Below are positions 16,786 through 25,349 of a DNA stretch of 64,000 nt, piece by piece. The translations under genes were made by a program, and so were the position numbers. Every line of letters starts with the position of its first letter. Positions within the stretch are counted from its first letter, which is position 1. This stretch comes from Pseudomonas lurida (GTDB taxonomy: Bacteria > Pseudomonadota > Gammaproteobacteria > Pseudomonadales > Pseudomonadaceae). Under the pieces are notes generated by a model, which was not told the origin of the DNA, did not search any database, and saw nothing but the letters and a program-made list of their open reading frames with translations. The stretch lies in assembly GCF_013522705.1 (NCBI RefSeq), contig NZ_JAAMRE010000031.1:22614-86613 (forward strand), given 5' to 3'.

Positions 16786-16869
16786 TTATCCACAGGTTAC
16801 TGCGTTGCTAAGCCCTCCAAAACGCATTATCTTGTAGCTCGGCGGCATCGAAGACCCTACATGTAGCGT
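16786..16869 (+). promoter_or_regulatory. nrdA control region: DnaA box and tandem NrdR boxes
   Basis: A perfect DnaA box TTATCCACA lies at 16786-16794. Two NrdR-like boxes follow. The core CATTATCTTG starts at 16825 (one mismatch to CWANATNTWG) and CTACATGTAG starts at 16857 (full match). They are 32 bp apart, the three-turn spacing usual for NrdR pairs. NrdR is the ATP/dATP-sensing repressor of ribonucleotide reductase genes, and DnaA control of nrdA is known in E. coli. The rest of 16481-17075 holds one REP and no gene that I can see. Confidence 0.75.
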
Positions 16870-17075
16870 TTTCGACCTAAACGCCCAACCACACAAGTGG
16901 CTCGAAACTCAAGCGCTTTATTTGTTAGTGCAGCGTGGAACCAACCGATTTTCAGTAGACCAAACCGCTCACGCGGATGGCACCTGTTTCTCCATCCCGA
17001 TATGGAAAACGGTACGGGTGTTGCAGGAAGAGCCTGGCACTCGCAATCAAATATAGAACGTGGAGACATCCCCCC

Positions 17076-19970
17076 ATGCAAACCGACACAACTCGCGAGA
17101 ACCCGCAGGGCTCCGTGCCGCAGGCCGCCGATTCGACTATGGATCTGTCCGCCACCGCACCTGGCCAGCTGCGCGTGATCAAGCGTAACGGCACTGTCGT
17201 TCCTTACACCGATGACAAAATCACCGTCGCCATCACCAAAGCGTTTCTTGCAGTTGAAGGCGGCACCGCTGCCGCTTCGTCGCGCATCCACGACACCGTT
17301 GCCCGCCTGACCGAACAAGTCACTGCGACCTTCAAGCGCCGCATGCCTTCGGGCGGCACCATCCACATCGAAGAAATCCAGGACCAGGTCGAACTGGCCC
17401 TGATGCGTGCCGGCGAGCAGAAAGTGGCTCGCGACTACGTGATCTACCGCGATTCGCGCGCCAAGGAACGTGCCGTGCGCACGCCCGCCGAAGAAGCGGC
17501 GGTACAAGCGCACCCGTCGATCCGCATCACCCTGGCCGACGGCAGCTTCGCGCCGCTGGACCTGGGCCGCCTGAACACCATCATCACCGAGGCCTGCGAA
17601 GGCCTGGAAGAAGTCGACGGCGACCTGATCCAGCGCGAAACCCTGAAGAACCTGTACGACGGCGTGGCCCTGACCGACGTCAACACCGCCCTGGTGATGA
17701 CCGCCCGTACCCTGGTTGAACGCGAACCGAACTACTCGTTCGTGACCGCGCGCCTGCTGATGGACACCCTGCGTGCCGAAGGCCTGGGCTTCCTGGGCGT
17801 GGCCGACAGCGCCACCCACCACGAAATGGCAGAGCTGTACGCCAAGGCCCTGCCTGCGTACATCGCCAAGGGTATCGAATTCGAATTGCTGAACCCGGTC
17901 CTGGCCACTTTCGACCTGGAAAAACTCGGCAAGGCGATCAACCACGAGCGTGACCAGCAGTTCACCTACCTGGGCCTGCAGACCCTGTACGACCGTTACT
18001 TCATCCACAAGGACGGTATCCGTTTCGAACTGCCGCAAGTGTTCTTCATGCGCGTGGCCATGGGCCTGGCGATCGAAGAGAAGCACAAAGAAGACCGTGC
18101 GATCGAGTTCTACAACCTGCTGTCGTCCTTCGACTACATGTCGTCGACCCCGACCCTGTTCAACGCCGGTACCCTGCGTCCACAGCTGTCGAGCTGCTAC
18201 CTGACCACCGTGCCGGACGACCTGTCGGGCATCTACCACGCGATCCACGACAACGCCATGTTGTCCAAATTCGCCGGTGGCCTGGGCAACGACTGGACGC
18301 CGGTGCGCGCACTGGGTTCGTACATCAAGGGCACCAACGGCAAGTCCCAGGGCGTCGTACCGTTCCTGAAAGTGGTGAACGACACCGCCGTAGCGGTCAA
18401 CCAGGGCGGCAAGCGCAAAGGCGCTGTGTGTGCCTACCTGGAAACCTGGCACATGGACATCGAAGAGTTCATCGAGCTGCGCAAGAACACCGGTGATGAC
18501 CGTCGTCGTACCCACGACATGAACACCGCCAACTGGATCCCGGATCTGTTCATGAAGCGCGTCTTCGATGACGGCAAGTGGACCCTGTTCTCGCCCTCCG
18601 AAGTACCGGACCTGCACGACCTGACCGGCAAGGCCTTCGAAGAGCGCTACGAGTACTACGAAGCCCTCACCGAGTACCCAGGCAAGGTCAAGCTGTTCAA
18701 GACCATCCAGGCCAAAGACCTGTGGCGCAAGATGCTGTCCATGCTGTTCGAAACCGGCCACCCATGGCTGACCTTCAAGGACCCGTGCAACCTGCGCAGC
18801 CCGCAGCAGCACGTGGGCGTGGTCCACAGCTCGAACCTGTGCACCGAGATCACCTTGAACACCAACAAGGACGAGATCGCCGTTTGCAACCTGGGCTCGA
18901 TCAACCTGCCGAACCACATCGTCAACGGCAAGCTGGACACCGCCAAGCTGGAGCGCACCGTCAACACCGCCGTACGCATGCTCGATAACGTGATCGACAT
19001 CAACTACTACTCGGTGCCGCAGGCGCAGAACTCCAACTTCAAGCACCGCCCGGTGGGCCTCGGGATCATGGGCTTCCAGGACGCTTTGTACCTGCAGCAC
19101 ATTCCTTACGGTTCGGACGCTGCGGTCGAGTTCGCCGACAAGTCCATGGAAGCGGTCAGCTACTACGCGATCCAGGCTTCCTGCGACCTGGCCGACGAGC
19201 GCGGCGCCTACGAGACGTTCCAGGGTTCGCTGTGGTCCAAGGGCATCCTGCCGCTGGATTCGCAACAGATCCTGATCGAAGCCCGTGGCCAGAAGTACAT
19301 CGACGTTGACCTGAACGAAACCCTGGACTGGGCACCGGTACGTGCTCGTGTGCAGAAAGGTATTCGTAACTCCAACATCATGGCCATCGCACCGACCGCC
19401 ACCATCGCCAACATCACCGGCGTGTCGCAGTCGATCGAACCGACTTACCAGAACCTGTATGTGAAATCGAACCTGTCGGGCGAATTCACCGTGATCAACC
19501 CGTACCTGGTGCGCGACCTCAAGGCCCGCGGCCTGTGGGACTCGGTCATGATCAACGACCTGAAGTACTACGACGGTTCCGTGCAGCAGATCGAGCGCAT
19601 CCCGCAGGAACTCAAAGAGCTCTACGCGACTGCGTTCGAAGTGGACACCAAGTGGATCGTTGACGCCGCCAGCCGTCGTCAGAAGTGGATCGACCAGGCG
19701 CAATCCCTGAACCTGTACATCGCCGGCGCTTCGGGCAAGAAGCTGGACGTGACCTACCGCATGGCTTGGTACCGTGGCCTGAAAACCACTTACTACCTCC
19801 GTGCCCTGGCCGCGACCAGCACCGAGAAGTCGACCATCAACACCGGTAAGCTGAACGCAGTGTCCAGCGGCAACCACGGTGATGATTCGGTACTCGCCGC
19901 CCCGGCCGGCCCGGCGCCAGTGCCAAAGGCCTGCGCGATCGACGAGCCGGATTGCGAAGCTTGCCAATAA
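17076..19970 (+). CDS. nrdA: Ribonucleoside-diphosphate reductase, class Ia alpha subunit NrdA
   Basis: The 964-residue protein reduces ribonucleoside diphosphates to deoxy forms. The ATG at 17076 has GGAG ten bases upstream; an upstream in-frame start at 16977 would add 33 atypical residues. Two ATP-cone-like regions occupy the first 230 residues (LRVIKRNGTVVPYTDDKI; ITLADGSFAPLDLGRLN). Catalytic cysteines are C374 (LSSCYLTTV), C589 (NLCTEITL) and C604 (AVCNLGS). The mobile C-terminal pair is C960/C963 (EPDCEACQ). The partner nrdB is not downstream in this window. Control by NrdR and DnaA is suggested by the upstream boxes. Confidence 0.97.
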   Translation: MQTDTTRENPQGSVPQAADSTMDLSATAPGQLRVIKRNGTVVPYTDDKITVAITKAFLAVEGGTAAASSRIHDTVARLTEQVTATFKRRMPSGGTIHIEEIQDQVELALMRAGEQKVARDYVIYRDSRAKERAVRTPAEEAAVQAHPSIRITLADGSFAPLDLGRLNTIITEACEGLEEVDGDLIQRETLKNLYDGVALTDVNTALVMTARTLVEREPNYSFVTARLLMDTLRAEGLGFLGVADSATHHEMAELYAKALPAYIAKGIEFELLNPVLATFDLEKLGKAINHERDQQFTYLGLQTLYDRYFIHKDGIRFELPQVFFMRVAMGLAIEEKHKEDRAIEFYNLLSSFDYMSSTPTLFNAGTLRPQLSSCYLTTVPDDLSGIYHAIHDNAMLSKFAGGLGNDWTPVRALGSYIKGTNGKSQGVVPFLKVVNDTAVAVNQGGKRKGAVCAYLETWHMDIEEFIELRKNTGDDRRRTHDMNTANWIPDLFMKRVFDDGKWTLFSPSEVPDLHDLTGKAFEERYEYYEALTEYPGKVKLFKTIQAKDLWRKMLSMLFETGHPWLTFKDPCNLRSPQQHVGVVHSSNLCTEITLNTNKDEIAVCNLGSINLPNHIVNGKLDTAKLERTVNTAVRMLDNVIDINYYSVPQAQNSNFKHRPVGLGIMGFQDALYLQHIPYGSDAAVEFADKSMEAVSYYAIQASCDLADERGAYETFQGSLWSKGILPLDSQQILIEARGQKYIDVDLNETLDWAPVRARVQKGIRNSNIMAIAPTATIANITGVSQSIEPTYQNLYVKSNLSGEFTVINPYLVRDLKARGLWDSVMINDLKYYDGSVQQIERIPQELKELYATAFEVDTKWIVDAASRRQKWIDQAQSLNLYIAGASGKKLDVTYRMAWYRGLKTTYYLRALAATSTEKSTINTGKLNAVSSGNHGDDSVLAAPAGPAPVPKACAIDEPDCEACQ

Positions 19971-19991
19971 GCTGAGCCCGCTGGGTTAACC

Positions 19992-20034
19992 AGCCCCCGT
20001 TATGCTTATCGCATACCGGGGGCTTTGTTTTGCC
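19992..20034 (+). terminator. Rho-independent terminator of nrdA
   Basis: AGCCCCCGTTATGC-TTAT-CGCATACCGGGGGCT followed by TTGTTTT forms a long, slightly imperfect stem 20 bp after the nrdA stop. Confidence 0.88.
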
Positions 20035-20052
20035 GGATGAACAGCGCCGCGA

Positions 20053-21099
20053 CTAGAACAAGACGGTTGCAATACCCGATCGAGGCATGCCGCCGCGTTT
20101 GCCCCACAACTCAATACGGCCCTCAATCACGGCCATCGAATGACCGTCGTATTCCACCGTCCCCACCTTGCTGCTTCTCAAGTCAGCATCGGTTGCCGGC
20201 CGGTAACGTCCCCTCAAACCCAAACGATCCAGCCCTTCACGCGAGTGTTCACCATCGTTGAGGCTGTTCATGGCCGCCTGAAAACTGCGTCCGGCGCTAC
20301 CATCGTTGTTTTCCATCTGCGCCCGCTTGGCGCTCGCGGCATACATGAAGTTGGCATCGGTCATCATTGCCGGGTCATCGCCCTTGAAACGCGCATGAGT
20401 GGCCGCCTGCCTCACTTCATCCTTGGACAAAGACAGCTGGAAGCCGTCACGCATGGTCACTTCATAGCCGTTGCCAACCTCCTTGACCTCTTTGAAAACG
20501 TCCGTAGGTTCTTGGCCGTACTGCATCATTGCAGCCTTTATTGCCGATACCGTCACGCAATTGCCGTCAGGCCCCTGGCTGAACCCACTCCAGATATTGT
20601 TCGGCTTCTGCCCGGGGCTGCTCGTGTCGGGCTTGTAGTTATAGTGCCTTGAGCCTTCGGTAATCGGCTTGTGGCTCATCGACTCGCTGGGACCGAACCC
20701 GCCGCGGCCAGGAAAATGACCGCCGCCACCGCCACCGCCGCCACCAGGCGATGGGGGCGCGGGAGAAGGAGAAGGCGCATCCGGAAACAAATCCGGAAAC
20801 AGCATCTTCAACAGCTCAAGCCATCGCCGGGACCATTCGTCCTTGAGTTGCTCGAGGATCTTCTTGAACGCCTCGTCCCCCAGCGCTTTGCGCTTCTCAT
20901 TGAGCTTGTCGCGTAGCTCCCGGACGGTCTGGCTCTTGCCGGTACTTTGGGCGTCGTCCAGTTCCTTGAGCAGTGCTGCGACGGCGTTCTTAGTTGCGCC
21001 CGCGTCCTCGCTGATATCGTCTGTCGCGCCCTTGCCGCTCAAATAAAGCGGTGCCGCTGCAGCGGCCCCGGCAAAACCCACCTGCCACTGATTTCCCAT
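20053..21099 (-). CDS. Effector-like protein with cysteine-protease-type C-terminal domain
   Basis: The 348-residue protein starts MGNQWQVGF; a GTG four codons upstream is possible. It has an N-terminal Ala-rich segment, a charged helical region (about 35-105), a Pro/Ser linker and a nine-glycine run (about 119-127). The C-terminal domain has a putative Cys181 in GPDGNCVTVSAIKAAM and His320 in YDGHSMAVI followed by ELW. Cys and His in these contexts recall papain/calpain-like peptidases, but I cannot name the family. There is no classical signal peptide. The gene is isolated between the nrdA and flgE terminators, with no visible immunity gene. A secreted effector or toxin is inference from domain layout. 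Confidence 0.6.
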   Translation of the reverse strand: MGNQWQVGFAGAAAAAPLYLSGKGATDDISEDAGATKNAVAALLKELDDAQSTGKSQTVRELRDKLNEKRKALGDEAFKKILEQLKDEWSRRWLELLKMLFPDLFPDAPSPSPAPPSPGGGGGGGGGHFPGRGGFGPSESMSHKPITEGSRHYNYKPDTSSPGQKPNNIWSGFSQGPDGNCVTVSAIKAAMMQYGQEPTDVFKEVKEVGNGYEVTMRDGFQLSLSKDEVRQAATHARFKGDDPAMMTDANFMYAASAKRAQMENNDGSAGRSFQAAMNSLNDGEHSREGLDRLGLRGRYRPATDADLRSSKVGTVEYDGHSMAVIEGRIELWGKRGGMPRSGIATVLF

Positions 21100-21188
21100 C
21101 GCTGTCCCCACCCCAGATCACAAGCTCAACGGCTTGCCGCCTCCTGGGTGGCATTGAGGGCGTAGGGCGTTCCATACGATATTCGTCA

Positions 21189-21218
21189 GAAAAAAAAACC
21201 CCTCGATCGAGGGGTTTT
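21189..21218 (-). terminator. Rho-independent terminator of flgBCDE
   Basis: On the minus strand AAAACCCCTCGATCGAGGGG is followed by a run of nine T, 26 bp after the flgE stop. It is a strong terminator that closes the operon before flgF-like genes could follow. Confidence 0.92.
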
Positions 21219-21243
21219 CAGTCAAGCGCGTGACGCCATGGCA

Positions 21244-22554
21244 TCAGGTCATCTGAATGATGGTCTGCATGATGGTGCTTTGGGTGGAGATGGTCTTGGC
21301 GTTCGCCTGGTAGTTGCTCTGGGCCTTGATCAGGTCCACCAGCTCGTTGGTCAGGTTGACGTTGGAGTTCTCCAGGGAGTTGGCCACGATCGAGCCCAAG
21401 GTCCCGGACTGCGGGGTGTCGTAACCTGGCTGGCCCGAGGCGAAGGTTTCACGCCAGGAAGTGCCGCCCGCCGGCTGCAGGCCTTGTTCGTTGTTGAAGC
21501 TGGCCAGAGAAATCTGGCCGATGGCCTTGCTCTGCTGGTTGCTGAACGTTGCGAACAGTACACCGTTGCCGTCGATTTTGAGGCCGGTGATCTGGCCGGT
21601 GGCATAACCGTCGGTCACCGGTGGGTTACGGTAGGTGGCCGAGTTGTACTGGGTGATGTTAGCCATGTTGATGGCGATACCGGTCGGGTTGGCATCCGCG
21701 CCGTTTGCCTTCCATACGCCGTTGGTCACGGTACCCGGTACCCACCCAGTAACGTTCAGGGTCGTGCTGGAAACGGTACCGGTCAGAATACCGGTGAGTT
21801 TGCCGGCACCGTCAAAGCTCAGGGTCGACGGTACAGGCGGCGTCGAAGGCGTGCCGGTCGGCGCCGAACCGTCCGGGTTGCGGCCATCGATCAAGGTATA
21901 GGCGTTCCACTTGTTGCCGTCGGTTTTCACCAGGTACTGCACCATCGGGTGCGCGTTGCCTTGGGAGTCGTACAACGTGGTGCTGTACTGGGTGGTGAAC
22001 GTACTGGTATCGGACGGGTTGAACGGCTTGAGCGTCTGGTCGATCACCGGCTCAGAGGAGTTCAGGTTACTGGTGGAGTCCACTTTGGTGGACGCCTTCG
22101 GCGGCAGGTTGGACAGGTTCAATTGCAGGTCGGTCAGGCCGCCTTTGATGATCTTGCCGTCGTCATCCGCAGCGTAACCCTGCAGACGCGAGGTGCCGGT
22201 GTTGTTGGTGATGTAGCCGTCCTTGTCGGCACGGAACGCACCGGAACGGGTGTACTCCAGCGAACCGTCGCTGCCCTTCTGCACGAAGAAGCCGCCGCCC
22301 TGGATCGCCATGTCCAGGATACCGCCGCTGCCGTTGACGTCGCCCTGGGTGAATTGCTGCGACACCGCCGCCAGGTTCACGCCGTTACCGATGCTGTTCT
22401 GGCCGGTGCCCAGTTTGGACGCGGCGTAGATGTCGGCGAATTCCGCACGGGACGACTTGAAGCCGGTGGTCGCAACGTTGGCGATGTTGTTGCCGGTCAC
22501 GTCCAGCTGTTTGTTGGCCGCATAGAGGCCGCTAAGGCCGATGTTAAAAGACAT
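21244..22554 (-). CDS. flgE: Flagellar hook protein FlgE
   Basis: The 436-residue hook subunit begins MSFNIGLSGLYAANKQLDVTGNNIANVATTGFKSSRAEF, the conserved rod/hook-family N-terminal motif. It ends with the matching amphipathic C-terminus (LENSNVNLTNELVDLIKAQSNYQANAKTISTQ). The central domains are Thr/Ser/Asn-rich, as expected for the exposed hook D1/D2 region. It polymerises outside the cell via the flagellar type III system on the FlgD scaffold. It is last in flgBCDE, 31 bp after flgD. Confidence 0.97.
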   Translation of the reverse strand: MSFNIGLSGLYAANKQLDVTGNNIANVATTGFKSSRAEFADIYAASKLGTGQNSIGNGVNLAAVSQQFTQGDVNGSGGILDMAIQGGGFFVQKGSDGSLEYTRSGAFRADKDGYITNNTGTSRLQGYAADDDGKIIKGGLTDLQLNLSNLPPKASTKVDSTSNLNSSEPVIDQTLKPFNPSDTSTFTTQYSTTLYDSQGNAHPMVQYLVKTDGNKWNAYTLIDGRNPDGSAPTGTPSTPPVPSTLSFDGAGKLTGILTGTVSSTTLNVTGWVPGTVTNGVWKANGADANPTGIAINMANITQYNSATYRNPPVTDGYATGQITGLKIDGNGVLFATFSNQQSKAIGQISLASFNNEQGLQPAGGTSWRETFASGQPGYDTPQSGTLGSIVANSLENSNVNLTNELVDLIKAQSNYQANAKTISTQSTIMQTIIQMT

Positions 22555-22585
22555 GTTTCTCTCCCTCTGCCGTATTTAGCCGGCT

Positions 22586-23311
22586 CTATGTACCGATAGT
22601 CTGAATTTGCGACAGCTTGACGCTGCCCATGCCGCCCGCCAGGTTCAGCAGCATTTCGCCGCCGGTCTTGCTCAATGTCACGCTGGTGACGGTTGCCGGC
22701 AGCGAGGTGGCCAGGGCCACCGATTCGCCCTTGTCGTTCTTGGTGGTGGCCGCGAAGGTATAAGTACCCGCCGCCGCCACTTCACCCTTGTCGTTCTTGC
22801 CGTCCCAGATAAAGTCGGACGTGCCGGCGCTTTGGGCGCCCATGTCGATAGTGCGGACCACATTGCCGTCCTTGTCGGTGATCTTGACGGACACATTGCC
22901 CGTCGCCGCCGTCACTGCCACCGAACCGGTCATGCTCTTGCTGGTATCGACCAGCGCCTTGTCGGTCTGGGTGATGATCGAGCGCCCCACCAGCGACGAA
23001 GCCTGCAGCGCCTGGGAGGAGCTGAAGTTGCTGGAAATCGAGTTCACCGAGTCGTTCAGGGTGTTGATGCCTTCCAGGCTGCTGAACTGCGCCAGTTGGG
23101 CGACGAACGCGCCGTTGTCCTGGGGCGACAGCGGGTTCTGGTTTTTCAGCTGGGTGACCAGCAACTGCAGAAACGCGTCCTTGCCCAGCGACTGATTGCC
23201 GGTCGCGGCCTTGGAGGCGTTCGCCAGATTAGTGTTGTCCGACGCCGTCTTGACCTTCGAATTGAAAAGGTCCTGAACCGCCGTATTGTTAGACGTATCG
23301 ACAATGGCCAT
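22586..23311 (-). CDS. flgD: Flagellar hook-capping protein FlgD
   Basis: The 241-residue protein has the FlgD N-terminal motif (LGKDAFLQLLVTQLKNQNPLSPQDNGAFVAQLAQFSSLEGI, about 43-85). A FlgD Ig/Tudor-like C-terminal region follows (VKITDKDGNVVRTIDMG; GTSDFIWDGKNDKGE). FlgD caps the growing hook and is shed when the hook is complete. The gene lies between flgC (15 bp) and flgE (31 bp) in the operon. Confidence 0.96.
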   Translation of the reverse strand: MAIVDTSNNTAVQDLFNSKVKTASDNTNLANASKAATGNQSLGKDAFLQLLVTQLKNQNPLSPQDNGAFVAQLAQFSSLEGINTLNDSVNSISSNFSSSQALQASSLVGRSIITQTDKALVDTSKSMTGSVAVTAATGNVSVKITDKDGNVVRTIDMGAQSAGTSDFIWDGKNDKGEVAAAGTYTFAATTKNDKGESVALATSLPATVTSVTLSKTGGEMLLNLAGGMGSVKLSQIQTIGT

Positions 23312-23326
23312 GGTTGGCGCCCCTTA

Positions 23327-23770
23327 TCACTGACCCAGGGTCAGGACCTTCTGCATCATGGTTTTGGCGGTGTTCATCATTTCCGCGTTGGTCTGGAACG
23401 AGCGGCTGGCCGAAATCATGTCCGCCATTTCCTCGACCACATTGACGTTCGGGTAGTACACGTAGCCTTTTTCGTTGGCCGCCGGATGGTTCGGCTCGTA
23501 ACGGGCTTCGAGGTTGCTCTGGTCTTCGACCACACCGAGCACCTGCACGCCCTGGCCTGCGGCATCCTGGTTCTGGAACAGCGAATCGCTGCCGCCGCTC
23601 TGGCCGCCCTGGAACATGGTGGCGAACACCGGGTGACGGGCGCGGTAGGTTTGGTCAATGCTCGAAGACACAGTCTCGGCGTTGGCGATGTTACTGGCGA
23701 CGGTGTTCAAGCGCGTGGTCTGCGCGCTCATGCCACTGCCGGCAATATTGAAAACACTGGACAGGGACAT
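23327..23770 (-). CDS. flgC: Flagellar basal-body rod protein FlgC
   Basis: The 147-residue proximal rod protein has the paired terminal motifs of the family: MSLSSVFNIAGSGMSAQTTRLNTVASNIANAETV at the start and VEEMADMISASRSFQTNAEMMNTAKTMMQKVLTLGQ at the end. It begins 3 bp after flgB, so the two are translationally coupled. Confidence 0.97.
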   Translation of the reverse strand: MSLSSVFNIAGSGMSAQTTRLNTVASNIANAETVSSSIDQTYRARHPVFATMFQGGQSGGSDSLFQNQDAAGQGVQVLGVVEDQSNLEARYEPNHPAANEKGYVYYPNVNVVEEMADMISASRSFQTNAEMMNTAKTMMQKVLTLGQ

Positions 23771-23773
23771 GGC

Positions 23774-24181
23774 TTACTCTCCACGCAGGGCTGACATCAG
23801 CCCTTTGAATTTACTGTTGAGCAGGGTAAAGCTGGCCTGAAAGTTCACCGAGTTCTCGGCATAGGCCGATTGCTCCAACTGCGCATCGACGGTGTTCTGG
23901 TCGATGGACGGCTGCATCGGCGTGCGATACAGCAGCGACTCGTCGCCACTGCTCAGGCCTTGCGCTTCGATATGACGGTTGTTGGTCATGTTCAAGGCGA
24001 AGGTGCCGTTCTTGGTCTTGTCCTGCTGCGCGGCGAGCACGGCAGAAAAGTCCAGGTCCCGAGCCTTGTAGTTCGGGGTATCGGCGTTGGCAATGTTGTT
24101 GGCCAGGACTTCGGCACGCTGGGCGCGGAAGCCCAGGGCTTGTTCGTGGATACCGAGCGCTTTATCGAAGCTGATGCTCAT
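23774..24181 (-). CDS. flgB: Flagellar basal-body rod protein FlgB
   Basis: The 135-residue rod protein has the motif ALGFRAQRAEVLANNIANADTPNYKARDLDF near the N-terminus and ENSVNFQASFTLLNSKFKGLMSALRGE at the end. It is the first gene of flgBCDE, and a sigma-54 promoter lies 45-60 bp upstream. It forms the base of the rod in the periplasm. Confidence 0.97.
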   Translation of the reverse strand: MSISFDKALGIHEQALGFRAQRAEVLANNIANADTPNYKARDLDFSAVLAAQQDKTKNGTFALNMTNNRHIEAQGLSSGDESLLYRTPMQPSIDQNTVDAQLEQSAYAENSVNFQASFTLLNSKFKGLMSALRGE

Positions 24182-24225
24182 GGCGGAAACCTTTAGGCTG
24201 ACCTGCTGTTTGTTAACAGAGGTAT

Positions 24226-24241
24226 AGCAAGGTGCATGCCA
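24226..24241 (-). promoter_or_regulatory. Sigma-54 promoter of flgBCDE
   Basis: The minus strand reads TGGCATGCACCTTGCT, which differs from TGGCACG-N4-TTGCW at one base. Start of transcription is expected near 24214, about 33 nt before flgB. This fits the RpoN/FleR-dependent class of Pseudomonas flagellar operons. Confidence 0.82.
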
Positions 24242-24362
24242 ATCTTTTCAACGCCCGTATATCAAGGACTTAAGCCGATATTGCCGGCGGCAATGCCAGA
24301 AAAGCGGCAAGCGGCTTCCGCCTGGCGCCAGTAAAGCGGCAATGGGGGATTGCCGCGAAACT

Positions 24363-24460
24363 AAAAGTGGGAGAAGGCTTGCCTCCGACAGCGGCGTATC
24401 AAGTCATGGATAGGTGACTGATCCAAACGCTATCGGGGGTAAGCCCCCTCCCACATTTTT
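24363..24460. repeat. REPIN (inverted pair of REP sequences)
   Basis: GTGGGAGAAGGCTTGCCTCCGACAGC on one side and GCTATCGGGGGTAAGCCCCCTCCCAC on the other form an inverted pair around a spacer of about 45 bp. It sits between cheR's stop and the flgB promoter. Similar pairs occur at 41091 and 47579. Confidence 0.8.
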
Positions 24461-24477
24461 GACTGCACAGGCCTTGT

Positions 24478-25305
24478 TTACTTGGCCTGGTAAATGATGC
24501 CAGGGCTGCACTGCACCATCTGGTAATGGTCCGGCAGGCCGTTCAGTGCTTCGGAGGCCCCGAGGAACAGGTAGCCGCCCCGCTTGAGCGTGCCATGGAT
24601 GCGCAAGAGGATGTCTTTCTTCACTTCCGCCGAGAAATAGATCAGCACGTTACGGCAGAACACCATGTCGAACTTGCCCAGACTGGCGTAACTGTCGAGC
24701 AGGTTGAACGAACGGAACTCCACGCGGCTCTTGATCGGCGCCTTGACCGCCCAACGCCCCGCCCCTTTGGAGTCGAAGTAACGTTGCAGACGCTCCTGGG
24801 ACAAACCACGGCCCAGGGCCAGGCTGTCGTACTCGCCGGTTTTGCAATTGGTCAGCATGGTCCCGGACAGGTCGGTGGCGACGATCTGTGCCCCGGCCTT
24901 CAACTGGCCCATGTTGGTCCGCTCGAACTCGTCGATGGCCATGGAAATCGAGTACGGCTCCTGCCCCGACGAACAGGCCGCCGACCAGATGCGCAAGCGC
25001 TGGCCGGGGCTGGCCTTGATGGCCTCCGGCAGCACCTTGCTCTTGAGCACTTCAAAGGGGTAAGTGTCTCGAAACCACAGGGTTTCGTTGGTGGTCATGG
25101 CATCGACCACCATCTCCTTGAGCCCACCGCGCGGCTGACTCTGGATCCGCTGAACCAACTCGCCCAGGGACTTGATGCCCTGCTGCTCCATGAGTTTGTT
25201 GAGACGGCTGGATACCAGGTACTGCTTGTTCTCACCGAGCAATATGCCACAGGCTTTTTCCAGGAAGACCCGGAACTGTTCAAAATCCAAATTACCCGTA
25301 GACAC
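24478..25305 (-). CDS. cheR: Chemotaxis protein methyltransferase CheR
   Basis: The 275-residue enzyme has the N-terminal helical CheR domain and a SAM-dependent methyltransferase domain (LRIWSAACSSGQEPYSISM; DLSGTMLTNCKTGEY; FDMVFCRNVLIYFS). It methylates glutamates of chemoreceptors in the cytoplasm. It follows cheV by 44 bp and is probably co-transcribed with it. This cheV-cheR placement beside flg genes is usual in pseudomonads, away from the main che cluster. Confidence 0.96.
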   Translation of the reverse strand: MSTGNLDFEQFRVFLEKACGILLGENKQYLVSSRLNKLMEQQGIKSLGELVQRIQSQPRGGLKEMVVDAMTTNETLWFRDTYPFEVLKSKVLPEAIKASPGQRLRIWSAACSSGQEPYSISMAIDEFERTNMGQLKAGAQIVATDLSGTMLTNCKTGEYDSLALGRGLSQERLQRYFDSKGAGRWAVKAPIKSRVEFRSFNLLDSYASLGKFDMVFCRNVLIYFSAEVKKDILLRIHGTLKRGGYLFLGASEALNGLPDHYQMVQCSPGIIYQAK

Positions 25306-25349
25306 TGATACTACCGCCTCTTAAATCGTATGACCGCCAAGGAAATACC

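Noticed and set aside
16857..19967. A 1036-codon open frame on the minus strand across nrdA
   Set aside because: Val/His/Gln-rich shadow of nrdA; it has no motif and ends in the nrdA promoter.
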